The position numbers were made by a program, and so were the translations under genes. DNA of 64,000 bases from Neoalteromonas facilis (lineage in GTDB: Bacteria; Pseudomonadota; Gammaproteobacteria; Enterobacterales; Alteromonadaceae). Below are positions 45,100-55,600 of this stretch, one piece after another. Where the stretch lies: contig NZ_PEAY01000001.1 in assembly GCF_002807665.1 (NCBI RefSeq), positions 806,001 through 870,000 on the forward strand. The letters run 5' to 3'. The notes under the pieces were generated by a model. It searched no databases. It saw nothing but the letters and a program-made list of their open reading frames with translations, and had not been told where the DNA came from. Each line of letters opens with the position of its first letter. Position 1 is the stretch's first letter.

Positions 45100-45960
45100 G
45101 TGAACATGGCATATTTAATAAAATCCGTAACGAAAGATTTAGGCGGCTTTTCAGTCAAACGGATCATTCCCAATCAACTCAAAAAAATGGTCGGCCCATT
45201 TGTATTCATCGATCACATGGGTCCTGCCACGTTTGAAGCTGGGCAAGGTATAAATGTGCGCCCTCACCCCCACATTGGGCTTGCAACTATTAGCTACTTA
45301 CTAGAAGGCAGTATGCTTCATCGAGATAGTTTAGGTTCCATTCAAGAAATTCGCCCTGGTGATGTTAACTGGATGACCGCAGGTAAGGGAATTGTCCATT
45401 CCGAGCGAGAAACAATCGAAACCAGAGGAAGCGTGCATACGCTTGACGGGTTACAGTGTTGGATAGCGTTACCTGAAGACAAAGTGGATATGGAGCCGAG
45501 CTTTCAACATATCGATAGAGAAAAACTCCCCTATATCCACCGGGAAAAGGTTTTAATGCGTCTGATAGCCGGCGATGCATATAACTACACTTCTCCTGTA
45601 AAGACCTATTCTCCGATGTTTTACCTCGATGCAATTACCGAGTCAGGGGCCCAAGTAGAGAGGCCTTGCGGCGATTCAGAAACCGCATGTTACATCATCA
45701 GTGGAATAGTACTGATTGGCGAGCAAGAATTTACGGCCGGAGACTTTGTTATTTTGGAAGATGAGCGAGTTATGCAAACCATTGAAAACGCCCGTTATTT
45801 TGTGATCGGAGGTCAGGCGTTAGAGAAGATGCCTTATCTAAAATGGAACTTTGTTGCCTATTCTAAAGAAAAGATAGCTGAGGCAGAAAAGAGATGGTCC
45901 AACGGACAATTTCCGTCCATACCAGGAGACGATCAGGAGTTTATACCACTGCCTCAGTAA
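45100..45960 (+). CDS. Pirin-family bicupin
   Basis: A 286-residue pirin. The N-terminal cupin carries VRPHPHIGLATISYLLEG and MTAGKGIVHSERE, which supply the three His and one Glu that bind iron. The C-terminal cupin starts near residue 180. An AAGGAAA site precedes the ATG. Bacterial pirins have quercetinase activity or regulate pyruvate metabolism. It follows the antiporter gene by 18 bp, the same association of pirin with Kef-type genes seen elsewhere being only contextual. Confidence 0.9.
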   Translation: MNMAYLIKSVTKDLGGFSVKRIIPNQLKKMVGPFVFIDHMGPATFEAGQGINVRPHPHIGLATISYLLEGSMLHRDSLGSIQEIRPGDVNWMTAGKGIVHSERETIETRGSVHTLDGLQCWIALPEDKVDMEPSFQHIDREKLPYIHREKVLMRLIAGDAYNYTSPVKTYSPMFYLDAITESGAQVERPCGDSETACYIISGIVLIGEQEFTAGDFVILEDERVMQTIENARYFVIGGQALEKMPYLKWNFVAYSKEKIAEAEKRWSNGQFPSIPGDDQEFIPLPQ

Positions 45961-46191
45961 TATCAGCAGAGTTTGCTGGGTAGAAAGGTGCTGAAATTTA
46001 GAGACTCAGCACTGATTGATTTCGAGTTATTTAAATCTAATCGTTTTGCAGTGTCGAGCGTTTGGCGATGTATCTGAATAACCCTAACCATTGAAGTATC
46101 ATTTACAGACAAGAAGGTATACGTAGGTGAATCAACTTGACTCACCTCCGCGTTTAAAGGCTTTTCTCAGAAGGCAATGGCGTTTTGGTTC

Positions 46192-46716
46192 CTAAGACAT
46201 GGTTCTCCTGGAAACCAATCGAACGCCAGCCATGGCCAATGCGAACAACCCAAATGCAGCCGGCTCAGGCACTTCACTCGGACGTACACCGGCAAAACTC
46301 CATGCTGCATCACCAGAGCCAATACAACATTCTTGGTCTTCAAATAATGTTGCATCCCACGAGTGTGTGTTAACTAGCACATTTGGCCAACCATCACATG
46401 CGTTGGCGCACAGTGTTGCCCACGTCACGTTATTATCATTATCTACCTGAAACATAGCCCATGGCACAAGCAAGACATCACCGTTGAAGCTAGAGCTGGT
46501 TGAAAAGTCAACGCCATCTGACCACTTAAAAAACCAACTTTCAAATACACTTGTCAGGTTTTCTCCCGTCAAAAAGTTTGCCTCGTCCACCATGACATAA
46601 CCGTTAAGCGTATAATCTCCATTAACGCCGGTAACATTCCACTGCATTAACCCCGCGCTCGCAGCGTTGCACAACCAAAAGCTAACAACAATGAAGCTTA
46701 ATTTTATTTTATTCAT
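46192..46716 (-). CDS. PEP-CTERM sorting-domain exported protein
   Basis: A 174-residue secreted protein. It has an N-terminal signal peptide (SFIVVSFWLCNAASAG) and a C-terminal PEP-CTERM tail: VPEPAAFGLFALAMAG, then RLVSRR. The tail is recognised by an exosortase and removed. The body begins LMQWNVTGVNGDYTLNGYV, a pattern common among PEP-CTERM proteins, and has four or more cysteines. No exosortase or EPS genes are in the window. It is isolated, with AT-rich flanks. The role is unknown; envelope or EPS-associated is the family expectation. Confidence 0.88.
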   Translation of the reverse strand: MNKIKLSFIVVSFWLCNAASAGLMQWNVTGVNGDYTLNGYVMVDEANFLTGENLTSVFESWFFKWSDGVDFSTSSSFNGDVLLVPWAMFQVDNDNNVTWATLCANACDGWPNVLVNTHSWDATLFEDQECCIGSGDAAWSFAGVRPSEVPEPAAFGLFALAMAGVRLVSRRTMS

Positions 46717-46873
46717 TTCTTTCTATCCCTAGTCGCTTATTTAGACAGCGGCAAGTCTATGGACCTGTCTAAAACAAGTACAATTATTAAATTTAATTGC
46801 CTTATTAAAATATCTTTAAACCATACAAATCAGTTGGTTAGGGTGATTTAATGAAAGAATTATTGCAAAATAA

Positions 46874-47731
46874 CTATAAGTGTTTAGGTACGTTACGCTT
46901 TAAATGCTCAATAACCTGCTGCTGCAGCTCTGACAAATATCGTGTTTTTAGGCAACACAACATGACGGGGCTAGTTACGACCTTTGGATAGTCAATGATT
47001 TCGAAGACATCGTCTTCTTTAATCATATGCTTTGAAACTATCGCCTCTCCAAACCCAAGCCTAACACCGTCGATTAAGCCATACACATCATCATAGAAAT
47101 TGCGATCAAACTCATAATCAGACATTCCCTGGGCTTCAAAGAAATTAAACGTCGTAACGTCATGTACATCATGATCTAAAAATATGGGGGGGGTGAAATG
47201 ATGAGCCAACGTTTTATTGCGGATATGAACCAGCGTTTCATGCCCTATTAGTTCAGATTGCACTCGAGAATCATCGAGCACTGAATCTGTGATAATAAAA
47301 TCTACTTCTCCTGACAACAGCAGCGATGGCAGATTGCGAAGTTCTCTGGAAAAAAACTCCACTTTTAATTGATGAGGTGAATTAATCAACGGTATTAGAG
47401 ATGGCATAACGACGGATCGCATTACAGAACTAAATGCACCAATCCTGATAATGCCATTGGCAATAGCACTTCTACCGGTGACCTTGTTTAAAACGTCCTG
47501 CTCTCGAGCCTGTTGGTCTGATATATATTCAAAAAGCGTTTTGCCCTGCTCTGTCAAACTGATCCCATCAGGACTACGGATGATTAAATGAGTTCCAACT
47601 TCCTGCTCTAATTTAAGCACTCGTTGTGACAACGCTGATTGCGTAATACACAATGAATCTGCAGCCTGTGAAAAACTTTTATCTATCGCCACCTGATAAA
47701 ATGCGTTTAATCGATCATTGTTGAGCTTCAT
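46874..47731 (-). CDS. LysR-family transcriptional regulator
   Basis: A 285-residue LysR protein. The N-terminal HTH (LNAFYQVAIDKSFSQAADSLCITQSALSQRVLKLE) is textbook, and the co-inducer domain starts near residue 90. I place the start at the ATG at 47731, giving the usual six residues before the HTH. An ATG 17 codons earlier would add an atypical hydrophobic leader. Neighbours are the PEP-CTERM gene and a secreted hydrolase, both on the same strand and neither divergent, so targets cannot be inferred. Confidence 0.9.
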   Translation of the reverse strand: MKLNNDRLNAFYQVAIDKSFSQAADSLCITQSALSQRVLKLEQEVGTHLIIRSPDGISLTEQGKTLFEYISDQQAREQDVLNKVTGRSAIANGIIRIGAFSSVMRSVVMPSLIPLINSPHQLKVEFFSRELRNLPSLLLSGEVDFIITDSVLDDSRVQSELIGHETLVHIRNKTLAHHFTPPIFLDHDVHDVTTFNFFEAQGMSDYEFDRNFYDDVYGLIDGVRLGFGEAIVSKHMIKEDDVFEIIDYPKVVTSPVMLCCLKTRYLSELQQQVIEHLKRNVPKHL

Positions 47732-47794
47732 ATGCCGCCAACTGATTAGTAATGCAACCAGAATAACAGCTTCGTTTTTCAACGCAATATACTA

Positions 47795-47819
47795 AGCAGC
47801 ACCGTTATCGTGCTGCTTC
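47795..47819 (-). terminator. Hairpin between hydrolase and lysR genes
   Basis: AAGCAGCAC (47795-47803) pairs exactly with GTGCTGCTT (47811-47819) around seven bases. It follows the hydrolase stop on the minus strand. The downstream bases are AT-rich but not a clean T-tract. Confidence 0.5.
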
Positions 47820-47854
47820 TATTAGACTGTTTGGTCATTCAGTGAACTAAGATT

Positions 47855-49033
47855 TCACTCACTCGTATACTGCAACAGCCACTCATAAATACTGACGTCG
47901 TACTGGTCAAAGTTGTCATCTGCAATCACGCCGCGTGGCGCATCTTGCATTGCAGACAAACCGTAAACCAGAGGGTGGATGCGATGATTTTGTTGTTTAA
48001 AAACGGTAAGCCGTGGAAGCGTTGTTGGCTGACAATTTTGCTCGATGTAGTCTACTGCGCGAATGCTCGAGTCTACTGAGACCACATCATCAAATTCGCC
48101 ATGGAATGCCCAGACCGGCACCGTTTCTATTTGGCAAATATCCTCAGGCGCCTCGTTGTCATTCATCGGCAGACCACCTGAAATTGATATAGCAGCGGCG
48201 GTTCGATGAGGATAATCTGCTGCATACAGAAGACTAAGAAAGCCACCTTGACTCCATCCCGTCATATAAATACGTGACTCATCAATGCGATAGGTATTGA
48301 CCGCATAATCAATAAACGCATCCAAGCGCGCTAATTCATCGCCATCACCAATGCCGCCCATTTGCGGGCTCAGCGTAATCAAGGGTAACGTGGTATCCCA
48401 TTTTCCACTTTGTTGCATCAATGCGGGGCCAGCACCACGAATAATGGTTTGCAAAGCCGCCGTAGGATCACTTCCACTTACTTCAACATTTGAGCCGTTG
48501 CCATGATTGAATATCAACAGTCCATACTGTTTGCTTTCATCAACACCATAGTCTTTGGGTAAACTTTCGATATAACCTAAGTGGGATTGTGTCGAACCTA
48601 CTGGTCTTAAATTCATGGTAGAGGGCGTATCATCTAATACGCGTACAATTCTGATTTTTTCCAACGACTTATTCCCATCTGAGTCAGATACGCTATATCG
48701 AATAAAATAATCCCCCACAGAAAATCGGTTCCACAAGTTGACTATCTCGATATTGGCACTCACATCGCCGTCTTGTCTGTCGTGCGCAGTTGCGCCAAGC
48801 TCTTCGTATTCCTCATCAACTGACAAAAACACAACGTCTGGGCCATTCAATTCAATTACGGGGCTATCAATAGTGACCGCAAAGTTGGGTACTGCAGCAT
48901 CCCAGTAGCTTGCGCCCGTAGGCACACTGGAAGACGGTACTGGCGCTGAGTTGGTTGAGCCCCCTCCTCCGCACGCAATCACAGATAACGCTCCTAAACA
49001 GCAGATTGCACATTTGCCCCAAAATTTTCCCAT
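47855..49033 (-). CDS. Lipoprotein esterase (PHB-depolymerase/feruloyl-esterase-like) with an Ig-like domain
   Basis: A 392-residue protein. The lipobox is LSVIAC, followed by GGGGS. Residues 45-130 form a DUF5011/Ig-like domain (ELGATAHDRQDGDVS, GDYFIRYSVSDSDGNKS). Residues 145-390 form an alpha/beta hydrolase with the nucleophile Ser in MTGWSQGGFLSLL and an acid/His near VWAFHGEFDDVV and NHRIHPLVYG. I choose the ATG at 49033, which has AAGGA nine bases upstream and a proper lipoprotein signal. It is predicted to be surface- or periplasm-anchored. Substrate unknown. Confidence 0.85.
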   Translation of the reverse strand: MGKFWGKCAICCLGALSVIACGGGGSTNSAPVPSSSVPTGASYWDAAVPNFAVTIDSPVIELNGPDVVFLSVDEEYEELGATAHDRQDGDVSANIEIVNLWNRFSVGDYFIRYSVSDSDGNKSLEKIRIVRVLDDTPSTMNLRPVGSTQSHLGYIESLPKDYGVDESKQYGLLIFNHGNGSNVEVSGSDPTAALQTIIRGAGPALMQQSGKWDTTLPLITLSPQMGGIGDGDELARLDAFIDYAVNTYRIDESRIYMTGWSQGGFLSLLYAADYPHRTAAAISISGGLPMNDNEAPEDICQIETVPVWAFHGEFDDVVSVDSSIRAVDYIEQNCQPTTLPRLTVFKQQNHRIHPLVYGLSAMQDAPRGVIADDNFDQYDVSIYEWLLQYTSE

Positions 49034-49319
49034 TTTAATTTCATCCTTCGCTTTAAATAGAAGCAGAAACATCTGCCATATTCTTATTTATTGTTTTGAA
49101 TTGCTTCTCGCTCACTCAATCTGCATTTCCGCAACCGAATAATGTGAGCATTTCTCGTATTTGATTTAAAAGCCTAAAAATCCGTTGATGTAGCAATCTT
49201 GATGGTTTGTCTTACTCAAAAACATTCTTTATTGACGGTATAGCTACTTGAATTCCTCCGGATACAAGTTGTGTATCGTAAGCGTTTTTCTCATTTTAGG
49301 CTTTTTCGGGGTTATAGCG
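49034..49319. other. Intergenic region between two minus-strand secreted-protein genes
   Basis: About 285 bp, AT-rich, containing the promoter region of the lipoprotein esterase. I see no RNA gene, strong hairpin with T-tract or credible small ORF. Confidence 0.4.
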
Positions 49320-49781
49320 TTATTCGTGGTATTTACGAATAACCGCTACTTTTCCACCTTCTAACTCCAACACTTCCATAATTGTTCTTTCATACTCAAT
49401 AGGCTGATTGTTGTCCGGATGAGTGCCAGATACTTGTTTTTTATACCGCACTGCAATAGCTGAACTATTAAAAGTAAACACATTGAGCAACTCTGCCTTA
49501 AATCTAGTATGACTACCCAAGTAGTGTTTCATACCTTTCTTCATGCTCTTCTTTCCATCTAGATATCTGGTATCGTCAGTAACCCAAGGTAAATGTGAAT
49601 GCCCTACATCATCTTTTAGCAAAGCCAAATATTCATCTAAATCCTTTTCTGAAGCATTGGGGAATTGAGTCGCTACCATCTTGTCAAAATACTGATTAGC
49701 AAATGCGTTTAGGTCTATTTTCTCTCCAGCCTGTACAAACGTAGATAAAATGATAAGCAGCATTAGCAGGATGAATTGCAT
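49320..49781 (-). CDS. Secreted SnoaL/NTF2-like protein
   Basis: A 153-residue protein with a signal peptide (FILLMLLIILSTFVQA) and an NTF2-like cone: helices at the N-terminus (ANQYFDKMVATQFPNASEKDLDEYL), then strands including AELLNVFTFNSSAIAVRYKKQVSG and RTIMEVLELEGGKVAVIRKYHE. The last segment is the family's end signature. Such domains are small enzymes or ligand binders. It lies downstream of the amidohydrolase gene on the same strand with a 130-bp gap. Confidence 0.75.
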   Translation of the reverse strand: MQFILLMLLIILSTFVQAGEKIDLNAFANQYFDKMVATQFPNASEKDLDEYLALLKDDVGHSHLPWVTDDTRYLDGKKSMKKGMKHYLGSHTRFKAELLNVFTFNSSAIAVRYKKQVSGTHPDNNQPIEYERTIMEVLELEGGKVAVIRKYHE

Positions 49782-49913
49782 CTCGGTTTTCCTTTTATAG
49801 TAAGTACTAAATAATTAATTAACCACAGAGGTTATTTCTTGGGAATTGATTGTCATCAGGTGCCCCTAGACGGGGAACATAGCGACTAATACGATGGTTC
49901 AACGATATACATT

Positions 49914-51272
49914 CTAGTTAACCTTAGTACTTGGCATGCTGGGGTGTTCCGATGCTTGATAGATCAATGCATCACGATTGACAATATTGCCATTTTTAAT
50001 AATGAACTGAATATTTCGGGTATGTTTAATATTCTCGTCAGGCTTTCCTTTGACAACCAAAATATCGGCTATTTTTCCGATTTCCAGAGTTCCCCACAGG
50101 TCGCTTTGTTGCACCAATGCTGCAGCATTCTTGGTAGTTGTTGTTATCGCTTCTAAGGGGGTAAGGCCTGCATCAACCAATAGCTCTAGTTCAAAATGAA
50201 GCGAATCGCCATAGAAAGTGGTGTCATCCGTTCCCGCAATTAAAGGAACACCAGCATCATGCAGTTTTTTTATCGTGTTTTGCAATTTTTTATGAAACTC
50301 TAGGCTGAAGTTGTCGTCTATATACTGTTGATTAGCTTGAGCTTTTTGCACTTCTTCTTTAACTTTATTAAAAAGCCATGGAGGCATGGTATTTTTAATA
50401 AACTCGTTATCTATAAATGCAGCCCCTCTTAACACACTATGAGGGACAGCCCCCCCTACAGAGCGGGTAGTAATGATCTTTGTTTTAAACCTTTGCATTA
50501 AAGATAGCGTGTGCTCTGTCACTTCACGAGGCGTATGAGCAAACGCCGTGACACCAGCCGTTATGTTGTGAAACGCACCATTTAGTGCCCAACCATCAAG
50601 TAAAACGGGCATGCCAATTCGTTTGCCTTCTCGCACGAGCTCTACAACTTGCGCTCTGTTAAGTTTGGCATAGGCCTTAATAGCACTTGCACCATTGCGC
50701 TTGAGATAGTCCGCTAATCCCCGCGCTTGTGTTTCGGAAACCATACTTCTGCTCACTTCAGGCCAAGCGGGGTCAACACTATCTATCAGCGGGCCAACGT
50801 AGTGAATTGCTGGGCCGGTAATCTCTTGGTTATTAAGGCCAGCCTGTATTTGTTTTAAGTAAGGTAATACGCCCCCTAAATCAAAAATATTTGTTACTCC
50901 GGCATAAAGATAAGCATTTAATTTCCATTGATAGCCTAACAGGTCGAAATCTTCACCTCCCCATGCCAAGTGAGTGTGCATATCTGCAAGCCCGGGCATA
51001 ACCGTGTTACCAGCAACATCATAAACTTTTACACCTGAGGGAATTAGTAGATCGTCGCCTATATCCTTAATCTTGCCATCACTTATTAAAACAGCTCCCT
51101 TTTCAACAACAGGACCGCCATTTCCATCCAGAATACGCGCGTTAATAATCGCATAGTCTTCGCTTGAAGTTGCATTCGCCATCATCGACAAAAAGATAAA
51201 ACCAAAGCCTAAAACACCTTTGTTAAAAGTGCGCCATCTTATAGTAGCCGAGGTTTTCATTGTCGAAATCAT
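49914..51272 (-). CDS. Secreted amidohydrolase
   Basis: A 452-residue protein with a signal peptide ending near MMANA and an imidazolonepropionase-type amidohydrolase domain. It has VMPGLADMHTHLAWGGED (metal HxH), a possible carbamylated Lys in SAIKAYAKLN, His in TAFAHTPREV, the acid in LIAGTDDTTFYGD, and C-terminal GTLEIGKIADILVVKG. The motif set is complete, so it should be active. Start choices are the ATGs at 51272 and 51260. It is divergent from a GlxA-like regulator, which may control it. Confidence 0.88.
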   Translation of the reverse strand: MISTMKTSATIRWRTFNKGVLGFGFIFLSMMANATSSEDYAIINARILDGNGGPVVEKGAVLISDGKIKDIGDDLLIPSGVKVYDVAGNTVMPGLADMHTHLAWGGEDFDLLGYQWKLNAYLYAGVTNIFDLGGVLPYLKQIQAGLNNQEITGPAIHYVGPLIDSVDPAWPEVSRSMVSETQARGLADYLKRNGASAIKAYAKLNRAQVVELVREGKRIGMPVLLDGWALNGAFHNITAGVTAFAHTPREVTEHTLSLMQRFKTKIITTRSVGGAVPHSVLRGAAFIDNEFIKNTMPPWLFNKVKEEVQKAQANQQYIDDNFSLEFHKKLQNTIKKLHDAGVPLIAGTDDTTFYGDSLHFELELLVDAGLTPLEAITTTTKNAAALVQQSDLWGTLEIGKIADILVVKGKPDENIKHTRNIQFIIKNGNIVNRDALIYQASEHPSMPSTKVN

Positions 51273-51334
51273 GTTCTTTTCCTTATTTTTTACAGCTAGT
51301 CAAAATTGATTCACTTGAACAATTATGGTCCGAA

Positions 51335-51378
51335 ATACTGAATTGATACTGAATTGATACTGAATTGATACTTAATCG
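51335..51378. repeat. Tandem 11-bp repeats upstream of the amidohydrolase gene
   Basis: The unit ATACTGAATTG occurs three times exactly (51335-51345, 51346-51356, 51357-51367) and once with two changes (51368-51378). Eleven base pairs is close to one helical turn, so the copies would face the same side of the DNA, as for iterated regulator sites. They could equally be slippage products at a recombination junction. Confidence 0.8.
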
Positions 51379-51495
51379 ATATTAAGGGCCGCTTTTCCAT
51401 CTAGGAAACGTACGTTAATTGTCGAAAACTCTTTATTAGTTTTTGCATTGACCATCATTGACACAAGAGTAATGCTCATGCCTAAAAGAAATTGG
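51372..51495 (-). pseudogene. Relic of a second amidohydrolase 5' end
   Basis: Translated on the minus strand, this stretch reads LVSMMVNAKTNKEFSTINVR then FLDG. The intact gene downstream has FLSMMANATSSEDYAIINAR then ILDG at the signal peptide cleavage site and first strand. Similarity covers about 35 codons and is lost after FLDG, where a stop soon follows (51372-51374). It is a decayed, truncated duplicate of the beginning of the adjacent gene. Confidence 0.7.
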
Positions 51496-51653
51496 GTCCA
51501 AATGCCTCACCTCTGACTTTTAAAAGTTATTGTCACTGACTGCATAGCTATTTCTTAACTTTTTAAAGGTAGCATGGAAAAACGAGAGCTATATATATAC
51601 AAAACGGTACTTTTCGTGCGAAAGTGGTCAAAAACAAAGAAGTTTCAATATTT

Positions 51654-52613
51654 ATGTCTCAAAACGCTTTAAATGGGCCTCGAGTTGCTGTGATCGCATA
51701 TGACAAATTGTGTCAATTTGAATTTGGTATAGCAGTCGAAGTTTTTGGTCTCGCGCGTCCAGAGTTTGGGAATGACTGGTATCAATTCGACATAATCAGC
51801 GTCGAAGGGAAACATCTCAAGGGCATAGGCGGGATCTCATTCCAAATCGACAAGAGCATAGAGTGCCTGTCGCAAGCAGATATTATTGTCTTACCGGGTT
51901 GGCGCGAACCCTATACTGATGTCCCCTTCGATTTAATCAATGCTTTGTTAGAAGCTCATAACCGTAATGCGCGCATTGTTGCTATTTGTGGAGGGGCTTA
52001 CATTCTGGCAGCAACGGGGCTTTTAAAAAACAAAAAGGCGACCACTCATTGGATGTTTTTAAACAAATTTATCGAAACTTTTCCTGAAATAGATGTAAGT
52101 GACGCTCCGTTATTTTGTGAAGATGGTAATTTATACACTTCTGCGGGTAGTGCCGCCGGAATCGATTTGTGTTTACACATCGTGCAGCAAGACTATGGCT
52201 TAAAAAGGGCGAATGATGTCGCACGGCGCTTGGTCGTTGCTCCCCTACGTTCGGGCAGAGCAACTCAAGATGTAGCGCAGCCGCTTTTACCACAAAATAA
52301 ACATCAACAGTTACCCGATATCTTAAACCATATTCAATCAACTCAGTCTTTGCATCCCACCATTAAAGAAGTCGCCCATCAAGCGGGAGTGAGTCCTAGA
52401 ACATTTACGCGGCGCTTCCAAAAAATAGTCGGCATGTCCTATGGTGATTGGATTCGTGAATTAAAACTGGAAAGGGCAAAGGTCATGTTAAAAGAAACCG
52501 ATCTTTCGATCGAAATTATCGCTGAAGCTTGTGGTTATGAGAGTAGTAGTTCATTGAGACGTTTGTTTAAAGATAAGAAGCTCGCTCCCCCTTTGCAATA
52601 CAGAAAAGGATAA
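51654..52613 (+). CDS. GlxA-family AraC regulator with DJ-1/PfpI domain
   Basis: A 319-residue regulator from the ATG at 51654. A GTG ten codons earlier (51624) is possible. The N-terminal half is a class I amidotransferase-like DJ-1/PfpI domain with the Cys elbow AICGGAYILAATGLL and the ATTHW motif, followed by DGNLYTSAGSAAGIDLCLHI. The C-terminal AraC HTH has HPTIKEVAHQAGVSPRTFTRRF and IEIIAEACGYESSSSLRRLF. GlxA/FtrA-type regulators usually sense small nitrogenous metabolites. It is divergent from the secreted amidohydrolase. Confidence 0.9.
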   Translation: MSQNALNGPRVAVIAYDKLCQFEFGIAVEVFGLARPEFGNDWYQFDIISVEGKHLKGIGGISFQIDKSIECLSQADIIVLPGWREPYTDVPFDLINALLEAHNRNARIVAICGGAYILAATGLLKNKKATTHWMFLNKFIETFPEIDVSDAPLFCEDGNLYTSAGSAAGIDLCLHIVQQDYGLKRANDVARRLVVAPLRSGRATQDVAQPLLPQNKHQQLPDILNHIQSTQSLHPTIKEVAHQAGVSPRTFTRRFQKIVGMSYGDWIRELKLERAKVMLKETDLSIEIIAEACGYESSSSLRRLFKDKKLAPPLQYRKG

Positions 52614-52659
52614 AGGGTTTGCCGAACTTCTTAAGTTAGTTTGTATTTTTAATATGCTT

Positions 52660-55600
52660 TTACTCAACTAGCGCAACAAAACCTTGTGCATCTCGACTCG
52701 CCAATTCTTCATAGGTTTGCCAGCGTAACTCTAACGCATGAATGGCTAGATCCAATAAATGTTCAGCATGCTCTGGGTCGCTGCGCATCAATTGTTGGTA
52801 GCGCCCTTCATTCTGCCGGTACTCTTTCAAACTGCGGCTCGGTCTCAATGAATCTAGTTCAAAGGGGTTTTGCCCCTGTTGGCGTAACAACGGATTGTAA
52901 CGCAGCAATGGCCAATGTCCTGATGTCGCCGCCAAATGTTGCTGTTGCAGCCCTTCATTCATATTGATGCCATGCGCAATACAATGACTGTAGGCTAATA
53001 TAATCGACGGCCCTGGGTAACTTTCAGCCTCACGGAAGGCTTGTAGCGTTTGTTGTGGATTCGCGCCGATTGCCACCCGCGCAACATACACATTGCCATA
53101 AGCAATAGCCTGCATGGCAAGATCCTTTTTGCCGACCGTTTTACCGCCCACTGAAAACTTTGCAGAAGCACCTAATGGCGTAGCCTTAGACATCTGCCCC
53201 CCCGTGTTTGAATACACTTCAGTATCCATGACCAAGATATTCACATTCTTACCGCTGGCCATGACGTGATCTAAACCGCCATACCCAATGTCATACGCCC
53301 AGCCATCGCCGCCAACAATCCACACACTGCGGCGCACCAGATGATCCGCAATCGATTCAAAGTGACGGGCTGTATTGCTATCAATTTTTGCAACGTCCTC
53401 TAATAGCTCAGAAAGGCGTTGACGTTGTGCCCTGATCTGACTTTCAGACTGTTGCGGCGCATAAGTAATTTGCTCGACGAGTGTTGCATCTAACTGTGGA
53501 GATAATTGCGCTAACAACTTCAAGGCCTGCTCAGTGTGATGATCTGCGGTTAGTCGGAAACCTAAGCCAAACTCAGCATTGTCTTCAAACAATGAATTAG
53601 ACCATGCAGGACCATTCCCTTCTGCGTTCTTACTCCAAGGAGTCGTGGGTAAATTCCCGCCGTAAATAGACGAACAACCTGTCGCATTTGCCACCAGCAT
53701 GCGATCACCGAACAGCTGCGACATCATTTTCAAATACGGTGTTTCGCCACACCCCGCACAAGCACCAGAAAACTCAAACAGAGGTTGTAAAAATTGCACC
53801 CCACGCACCGTGGCAAAATCGACTTTACTACGATCGGGATAATCAATTGTGTCAAAGAACTTAAGGTTCTCAACTTCATGTTCAACAACATCGCTTAATG
53901 GCACCATATTAATTGCACGTTTCTCCGCGGCTCCCTCTTGCCGAACAGGGCACGCATCGACACACAACTCACAACCAGTGCAGTCTTCTGCATAAACTTG
54001 CAACGTATACTGAGTTTCCGGAAAACCTTTTGCCGTTGTGGCGATAGACTGAAAGGTATCTGGCGCACCATTAAGTCGTTCTTGATGATAAAATTTCGCG
54101 CGTATTGCTGCGTGAGGGCAAACGGCTACACAATTACCGCATTGTATACATGCGCTCGATTCCCAAGCGGGTACTTGCTGTGCGATCCTGCGCTTTTCAA
54201 ACTGGCTGGTTCCACTGGGGTAGGTTCCATCAACAGGTATCTGACTGACGGGGATCAGATCCCCCTGCCCCTTAATAATTTCCATTGTCACGCTTTTAAC
54301 AAAATCAGACATCTTGGCGGTATCTTTTGTACTCTCCCGAGCCCCTTCAATATCTCCAATTGTTATTTTATGTAGCCCAGAAAGCGCCTGCTCAACCGCA
54401 GTGTAATTTTGTTCAACGATTTGTTGCCCTTTTTTACTGTAAGTTTTTGCAATAGCGTATTTTATCAATGCAATTGCCTCCTCATGTGGGAGGATGTCTG
54501 ATAGGTAGAAAAAGCAGGTTTGCATGATCGTATTAATACGTCGCCCCATATCGGCATCTGAAGCAATTGCATACGCATCAATTGCATATAATTGAAGTTG
54601 CTTATCAATAATCCCTTGCTGCAAATGGCGCGGTAGTGAAGACCAAACGTGATCAGGTGAATAGGGAGCGTTAATTAATAATGTGGCACCGAATGCCGCT
54701 CTATCGAGAATATTCAGCTGGTGCACAAAATTGAATTGATGAATAGCAACAAAACTGGCTTGTTCAATCAAATAAGGCGCATCAATTGCGTGATGACCAT
54801 ATCGCAGGTGTGACACAGTTTGCGAACCCGACTTTTTCGAGTCATACACAAAATAGCCTTGCGCGAACAATTGCGATTCCGCGCAGATAATTTTGATACT
54901 GTTTTTGTTCGCTCCAACCGTGCCATCCGCGCCTAAACCATAGAAAACCGCCTGTTTGATTTGCTTATCGTCAATGTGAACGGTGGGCACAAGGTCGATA
55001 TGGCTTTGAGTGACATCATCAACAATCCCCACCGTAAAATGATTTTTGGGGGCAGGCTTACGCAATTCAGACAATATGCTGGCTACCATCGTCGGATTAA
55101 ACTCTTTGCTCGAAAGGCCGTAACGCCCACCAACGATTTCAGGCAGTGCACTTCGTTTTCCGGCTTGCTTGCCCTCCATAATTGCCGATACCACATCTAA
55201 ATATAAAGGCTCTGCGAGTGCGCCGGGCTCTTTAGTTCGGTCTAACACTGCAATGCTTCGAACACTTTGAGGTAACGCTTCAAGCAGCGCATCTGTCGGG
55301 AAAGGACGATACAAACGAATGGCGATAACAGCCACTTTATCTCCCGAGACGTTAAGATAATCGACTGTTTGTTTGACTGTTTGAACCGCTGATCCCATTA
55401 ATATGATCACACGTTCGGCATCTTCTACACCGTGGTATTCCACCAACTTATATTCACGCCCAGTCAATGAATAGAGTTTATCCATGCGACCTTGGACAAT
55501 CGACAATGCCTGCTGATAATAACGGTTAGCCGCTTCTCGCCCTTGAAAATACACGTCTGGATTTTGTGCTGTACCGCGTACAATTGGGTTTTCAGGCCGC

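Noticed and set aside
51301-51334. An FNR box at TTGATTCACTTGAA upstream of the amidohydrolase
   Set aside because: The right half-site does not match ATCAA in the central positions; only one half-site is good.
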